Source of the DNA: CAYFWF01 sp964346815
Lineage (GTDB): Bacteria > Acidobacteriota > Aminicenantia > Aminicenantales > Aminicenantaceae
Direction of reading: 5' to 3'
DNA: 64,000 nt
Assembly (NCBI GenBank): GCA_964346815.1
Contig: CAYFWF010000043.1
Location: forward strand, 1-64,000
Below, one piece after another: positions 59,927-64,000 of the stretch (the stretch's first letter is position 1; every line of letters begins with the position of its first letter). Both the position numbers and the translations under genes were made by a program. Under the pieces are notes generated by a model. That model did no database searches. It worked only from the letters and a program-made list of their open reading frames with translations, and was not told the origin of the DNA.

Positions 59927-61408
59927 ATGAAGGTCATTCTTGCGGGATACAATGTCGATAGCACGGTCATCGAGGAACTCAAGAAGACAAGCCCTCCGCG
60001 GAATGACATAACACCGGAGACTCTCTCTGCCAGCTATGCGCGTATCTCCCGCGATCCCCGTCCGATCGACAAACTCCGTGCTGAGGCCAGAGCCGAAGTA
60101 GAGAGAGCGCGGAGATCGAATCAGAACATCATCTTTAGGATGGGCCATCACTCTGTAGCCGAGCATGCTGTTTTTAATTTTGATATTCTGGGAGTTAGCC
60201 GACTGGCTTTGGAGGAGATAGAAAAATTCCGGCTTTGCTCCTATACGGAAAAATCTCAGCGTTATATCAAGTTGAAGAATGATTTTGTGATCCCGGAAGA
60301 AATAGAGAAGGCAGGTTTGAAGAGAATATTTGTAGAGACAGTCAGGGCACAAAATTCGCTTTATCATAAGCTTTACCAGAAATTGAAGCCACATATTTTT
60401 GCGAAACACAAAGACCTGGCTGAAGATCCGAGAAAACACTCCTTGCTGAACGGTTGGGCTAAGGAGGATGCCCGGTATGTGGTCAGCCTAGCCACCCAGG
60501 GGCAGGTGGGCTTGACTTTGAATGGACGTAATCTGGAATTTTTTATCCGCCGATTCTCCGCTAAAAAATTGGCCGAACTCAAGGAACTGAATCAAAAGAT
60601 CTATGCGCTTGCCAAAGAAGTAGCCCCATCGATTATTCTCTTCACCGGGGCCAGCGATTTTGATACAGAAACCTATGGCCGGTTAGAAGCGAGAGCGAAC
60701 GAATTCATTGGTTTTAAAAATGAAGCCGAAAAAAATACAGTCCAGCTTATGACATTTACGCCAGATGCAGATGACCGCATCGTGGCCTCCCTTTTGCATA
60801 CATCGTCCTCTCTCTCTTATGATGCCTGTCTCAAAAATTCCAAGCGATTGAGCTTCGAGAGAAAAAAGGAATTTATTGAATTGGCCTTCCAACAAATGGA
60901 ATTTTATGACAGTGTACTCCGAGAATTCGAGTACGTAGATCTTACCTTCGATTTGATCATCTCTGCCACCTGTTTTGCCCAGCTCAAGCGCCATAGAATG
61001 GCTACGATAACGACTCAGAAATACAATCCTGTGCTCGGAGTGACCGTTCCCCCTTCCGTCGAAGAAGTGGGGGATAAAAATGGATACCTCGAGTTGATTG
61101 CCAGGACGAATGATGTGCATTCACTCCTTAGGAACAGATTAGGACAAGGAGCGGAATATGTGCTGACAAATGCCCACCGGAAGAGAGTATTGATCAAGGT
61201 CAATGCGCGGGAGCTGTATCATATTTCCCGCCTGCGAGAAGACAGGACTGCCCAATGGGACATCTGTCAGGTCGTAGGAAAAATGACTGAACTGGCTAGA
61301 CAGGTCATGCCTCTAACCTTTCTCCTTATCGGCGGTAAAGACAATTATTCCGACGTCTATAAGAAGGTATTCGGAAGGAACCCGAAATTCGATCCCCCGA
61401 ACCTGTAG
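59927..61408 (+). CDS. thyX: Double-domain FAD-dependent thymidylate synthase-like protein (ThyX)
   Basis: About 493 residues, twice the usual ThyX length. The N-terminal half has a ThyX-like block (FRMGHHSVAEHAVFNFDILG, EIEKFRLCSYTEKSQRYI, then ATQGQVGLTLNGRNLEFFIR). The C-terminal half has another (CFAQLKRHRMATITTQKYN, then NARELYHISRLREDRTAQWD). The typical RHRxxSxNExSxRY motif is complete in neither, so activity must be tested. ThyX makes dTMP using methylenetetrahydrofolate, FAD and NADPH. No good ribosome site; ATG at 59921 or 59927. The end lies 11 nt from tyrS, convergent. Confidence 0.8.
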   Translation: MKVILAGYNVDSTVIEELKKTSPPRNDITPETLSASYARISRDPRPIDKLRAEARAEVERARRSNQNIIFRMGHHSVAEHAVFNFDILGVSRLALEEIEKFRLCSYTEKSQRYIKLKNDFVIPEEIEKAGLKRIFVETVRAQNSLYHKLYQKLKPHIFAKHKDLAEDPRKHSLLNGWAKEDARYVVSLATQGQVGLTLNGRNLEFFIRRFSAKKLAELKELNQKIYALAKEVAPSIILFTGASDFDTETYGRLEARANEFIGFKNEAEKNTVQLMTFTPDADDRIVASLLHTSSSLSYDACLKNSKRLSFERKKEFIELAFQQMEFYDSVLREFEYVDLTFDLIISATCFAQLKRHRMATITTQKYNPVLGVTVPPSVEEVGDKNGYLELIARTNDVHSLLRNRLGQGAEYVLTNAHRKRVLIKVNARELYHISRLREDRTAQWDICQVVGKMTELARQVMPLTFLLIGGKDNYSDVYKKVFGRNPKFDPPNL

Positions 61409-61419
61409 AATGATAGACT

Positions 61420-62691
61420 CTAGTTCTTCTTCTTGATTTCTTCTATGTCAAGTTTATAAAATTTCTTTTTTCCAATTTTTATAGTGAATGTGTTCTTCTT
61501 GCTTAAATCTTTTTTAGTTTCGAGATCTTCGACTCTTTGACCCTCGATATAGAATCCTCCTTGACGGAGTATTCTTTTTGCCTCACCACGAGAAGGAAAA
61601 ATATTTCGCTTTACCAGGAAATCAATAAGTTCTCGAATTTCTACTTTTGAGGAATCAGAAACCTTTAATGTTTCAGAAACAGGTATGGCCAAATCTTCGG
61701 GAGCTTTTTTTTGTTTAAACACTCTTTCGAATTCTTGAGCGACTCTTTCTGCCTCTTTCTTGCTCCAGAAATCGGTAACGATCAATTTCGCCAGCTTCGA
61801 TTTGAGATCCTTGGGATTGATCTTTTCCTGCCGAATCTCTTTGCGCCACGCTTCAATCTGGGGAAGCGAGATATCGGTGAGGAGTTCATAGTAACGGAAC
61901 ATCAGCGGATCTGAAATAGACATGATTTTTCCATAAATCGCATTCGGGGGCTCGGTTATCCCCACATAGTTGTTCAGGGATTTACTCATTTTTTCTGCGC
62001 CGTCCAGACCTTCGAGCAGGGGCATCGTCATAACAATTTGGGGGTCTTGTCGAAACTCTCTTTGAATATCTCGGCCCACAAGAAGATTGAATTTTTGGTC
62101 TGTGCCCCCGAGCTCAACATCAGCCTTGAGGGCTACGGAGTCGTAGGCTTGCATAATGGGATAAAGGATTTCATGGAGCGATATGGGCTGCCCGCTTTTC
62201 AAACGGTTGGAAAAATCGTCCCTTTCGAGAATCCTGGCTACGGTGTACTTGGAGGTCAGTTTGATTATATCGAAGCTGGTTAGCTTCCCAAGCCAGCGAG
62301 AGTTAAAATCTATGAGGGTTTTATCTGGATCCAGGATTTTAAAAATCTGGCTTTTATATGTTTCGGCATTCCTGTTGATCTGCTCTCTGGTCATTGCGGG
62401 GCGGGTTGTCGATTGTCCTGAAGGATCGCCGATAAGACCTGTGAAGTCACCAATCAAGAAAATGACATCATGCCCCATGTCTTGAAAATGCTTCATCTTG
62501 CGAATGAGGACCGTGTGTCCAAGATGGATATCAGGAGCAGTGGGATCGAATCCAGCTTTGATTCGTAGAGGCGTTCCATCTCTGAGCGAATGCTCGAGTT
62601 TGGACTTGAGTTCGTCCTCTTGGATAATTTCCATGCAGCCTTTTCTGAGATATTCGAATTGGCCTTCGACCGATCTTCTGGTCCTTTCCAT
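61420..62691 (-). CDS. tyrS: Tyrosyl-tRNA synthetase
   Basis: Charges tRNA-Tyr. 423 residues. HIGH-type motif in DPTAPDIHLGHTVLIRKM, KMSKS in GAEKMSKSLNNYVG, tyrosine-pocket elements (IMQAYDSVALKADVELGGTD) and a C-terminal S4 RNA-binding domain (FPSRGEAKRILRQGGFYIEG). The start at 62691 includes the common front segment EGQFEYLRKGCMEII. purN lies 15 nt upstream on the same strand. Confidence 0.97.
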   Translation of the reverse strand: MERTRRSVEGQFEYLRKGCMEIIQEDELKSKLEHSLRDGTPLRIKAGFDPTAPDIHLGHTVLIRKMKHFQDMGHDVIFLIGDFTGLIGDPSGQSTTRPAMTREQINRNAETYKSQIFKILDPDKTLIDFNSRWLGKLTSFDIIKLTSKYTVARILERDDFSNRLKSGQPISLHEILYPIMQAYDSVALKADVELGGTDQKFNLLVGRDIQREFRQDPQIVMTMPLLEGLDGAEKMSKSLNNYVGITEPPNAIYGKIMSISDPLMFRYYELLTDISLPQIEAWRKEIRQEKINPKDLKSKLAKLIVTDFWSKKEAERVAQEFERVFKQKKAPEDLAIPVSETLKVSDSSKVEIRELIDFLVKRNIFPSRGEAKRILRQGGFYIEGQRVEDLETKKDLSKKNTFTIKIGKKKFYKLDIEEIKKKN

Positions 62692-62706
62692 CTTTAATAG
62701 ACACCT

Positions 62707-63342
62707 TTATTTGATGATAACCCGTCTTCCTCTGACTTCCAAGCGGCCCTCGAAATAGAGCCTCACTGCTTCGGGATAGATTATGTGCTCTTCTTTGAGG
62801 ATGCGTTCGCTCAGAGATTCCTCAGTGTCGTCCTGAAGCACAGGTACCACAGCCTGCAGAATGATAGGACCCATATCCACATCTGCAGTGACAAGGTGGA
62901 CTGTTGCTCCCGAATACCTGACTCCCCAGTCAATGGCTTTCTGCTGGACGTGAAGTCCCGGGAAGGAGGGAAGAAGTGCAGGGTGGATGTTCATGATTCT
63001 ATTTTTGAATTCATTGCAGAAAAGAGGAGTCAGGATTTTCATGTACCCAGCCAGACAGATCAGGTCGACGTCTCTTTTTTTGACTTCATGGATGACTGCT
63101 CGATCATACGCTTCGCGGGATTCATATTTTTTTGGATTCAAATAAAGTGTTTCGAGATTTTTTTCTTGGGCGATTTTTAACCCCAAGGCTTCCTTTTTGT
63201 TGCTGAAGACCAGGACAATTTCGCCGTTGATGGTTCCTGAAAGGATGGCGTCATGGATGGCTTTGAAATTCGAGCCACGACCAGAAAGAAATACGGCAAT
63301 CCTCCCTTTTTTATTGGGACTTTGAAAAACTTCTTCTGTCAT
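62707..63342 (-). CDS. purN: Phosphoribosylglycinamide formyltransferase
   Basis: Transfers a formyl group from 10-formyltetrahydrofolate to GAR in purine synthesis. 211 residues from the ATG at 63342 (AGGA box upstream; an ATG five codons earlier is an alternative). Motifs: AVFLSGRGSNFKAIHDAILS, CLAGYMKILTP, the catalytic Asn/His in NIHPALLPSFPGLHVQQKAI, and the aspartate in VTADVDMGPIILQ. A potential operon with tyrS. Confidence 0.95.
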   Translation of the reverse strand: MTEEVFQSPNKKGRIAVFLSGRGSNFKAIHDAILSGTINGEIVLVFSNKKEALGLKIAQEKNLETLYLNPKKYESREAYDRAVIHEVKKRDVDLICLAGYMKILTPLFCNEFKNRIMNIHPALLPSFPGLHVQQKAIDWGVRYSGATVHLVTADVDMGPIILQAVVPVLQDDTEESLSERILKEEHIIYPEAVRLYFEGRLEVRGRRVIIK

Positions 63343-63365
63343 TTTGTTATCCTGCATATGAAATT

Positions 63366-64000
63366 TTAAAATCTGATCATGAATCCTATTTTAGCGGAAA
63401 AACCGCTGAAATCAACACAGGCTTCGGAAACAGAGCGAAAATTAGTGCCAGACGGCTTTTCAGCCAGGGTTTTGATTTTGGCCTGCCAAAATTCCAGGTC
63501 AGGATGATACTCCTCGAAATAATAGAGTGTGCCCTTTGTGCCCTGCTCGTTTTCGACGGAAAATTCTCGAATCTTGGCATTTCTGGCGATGCCTTCGACA
63601 AAAAAACGCACACTCGTACCTGAATCGTACATAAGGCCGAGGCCTCCGAGCAGAATCGAACCCGATGCAGAAGCTTTGTGCAGCTCAGAATAGTTGAAGT
63701 TGTTCGCTGCTAAGAACTTGCTGCCTTCCCTGTTTACATATTTGGCCCACACCAGTCCAAACCCTCCTCTAAAGAACATTCTGAGATTGCCTGCCAAGGG
63801 AATGAAGTAGTAGCCGGATAAGGTGACAGGATAAGCGGCTACAGTCAGGGGGAAAACTTCACTGAGGGTTCCGCCTGGCCTCTCGACTTTCACCTCTGCC
63901 TTGGCTTCGTTCATGTCACTGTAGATATATCCTGCTCCTAATCCCAAGCTCATATGAGGTGCGAAAGAAAAGTGGAGCTCTCCTTCAAGATCGACGCCTG
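63366..64000 (-). CDS. Outer-membrane beta-barrel protein, N-terminus outside the window
   Basis: The frame continues past an internal ATG at 63953 to the window edge without stops; residues before it (DLEGELHFSFAPH) clearly belong to the same barrel, so the 5' end is missing. Strand-like segments alternate (MSLGLGAGYIYSD, YPVTLSGYYFIPLAG, MFFRGGFGLVWAKYV, SASGSILLGGLGLMYD), and the protein ends in FSAKIGFMIRF with a terminal phenylalanine. This matches an outer-membrane OmpW/Ompβ-brl-type 8-strand barrel. It lies 23 nt upstream of purN on the same strand. Confidence 0.75.
   Translation of the reverse strand, partial: GVDLEGELHFSFAPHMSLGLGAGYIYSDMNEAKAEVKVERPGGTLSEVFPLTVAAYPVTLSGYYFIPLAGNLRMFFRGGFGLVWAKYVNREGSKFLAANNFNYSELHKASASGSILLGGLGLMYDSGTSVRFFVEGIARNAKIREFSVENEQGTKGTLYYFEEYHPDLEFWQAKIKTLAEKPSGTNFRSVSEACVDFSGFSAKIGFMIRF

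Overview
The window reads as a gene-dense chromosome segment of an anaerobic, protein- and amino-acid-using, Gram-negative-type bacterium. There is no rRNA, tRNA, phage, transposase or CRISPR array. My best guess at the lineage is Candidatus Aminicenantes (OP8) or a close relative near Acidobacteriota. This is inference from gene content: secreted S9, S46, M14 and M24 peptidases, NAD(P)-type glutamate dehydrogenase, 2-oxoacid:ferredoxin oxidoreductase, B12-dependent ribonucleotide reductase, a ThyX-type thymidylate synthase, and rubredoxin/rubrerythrin/desulforedoxin. Outer-membrane barrels and signal peptides indicate a diderm cell.

Layout. 1-4740: partial TPR gene, a small secreted protein with a strong promoter and a foldable leader, an ndk - 32-residue membrane peptide - sodium symporter operon, a glycine-zipper protein, and a QueG-like iron-sulfur protein. 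4741-15182: multi-PAS diguanylate cyclase, GyrI-like and DUF1847 proteins, a secreted S9 peptidase with a short upstream ORF, a GYD/HTH pair and a secreted M14 peptidase. 15187-19468: bactofilin, then a four-gene minor-pilin operon behind a structured leader, ending in two tandem hairpin repeats. 19491-25303: lipoprotein amidohydrolase and M24 peptidase from back-to-back promoters, then an S46 peptidase. 25431-33486: recO, mgtE, an alanine/glycine symporter, an NtrY/NtrX-like two-component pair whose regulator has lost GAFTGA, and rodZ. 33694-37815: endonuclease V, ftsEX, two small membrane proteins, mutM.

37930-45604: gdhA diverges from an oxygen-defence cluster (desulforedoxin, ferritin-like protein, rubredoxin, FAD-dependent reductase, outer-membrane barrel). 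Then come purA, alr and a desulforedoxin-like domain set between lysine-rich histone-H1-like tails. 45875-54692 is an iron-sulfur-centred run: KorA/KorB, Nfu, a desulfurase homologue in which the PLP lysine is glutamine, an IscU fused to two zinc ribbons, TusA, NadA, NrdJ and endonuclease III. 54892-59144: AmrS-type radical SAM protein, nicotinate phosphoribosyltransferase, archease and RtcB. The right end holds a ferritin-like gene, a double-domain ThyX-like protein, tyrS, purN and a partial barrel gene.

The strongest unusual signals are the lysine-less cysteine desulfurase beside the zinc-ribbon IscU, the desulforedoxin/H1 chimera, the GAFTGA-less NtrC-family regulator, and several RNA- or DNA-level elements: the leader at 998-1092, tandem hairpins at 19278-19468, and a 65-nt dispersed repeat at 33607 and 45167. 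All family assignments come from reading motifs by eye, with no database search.
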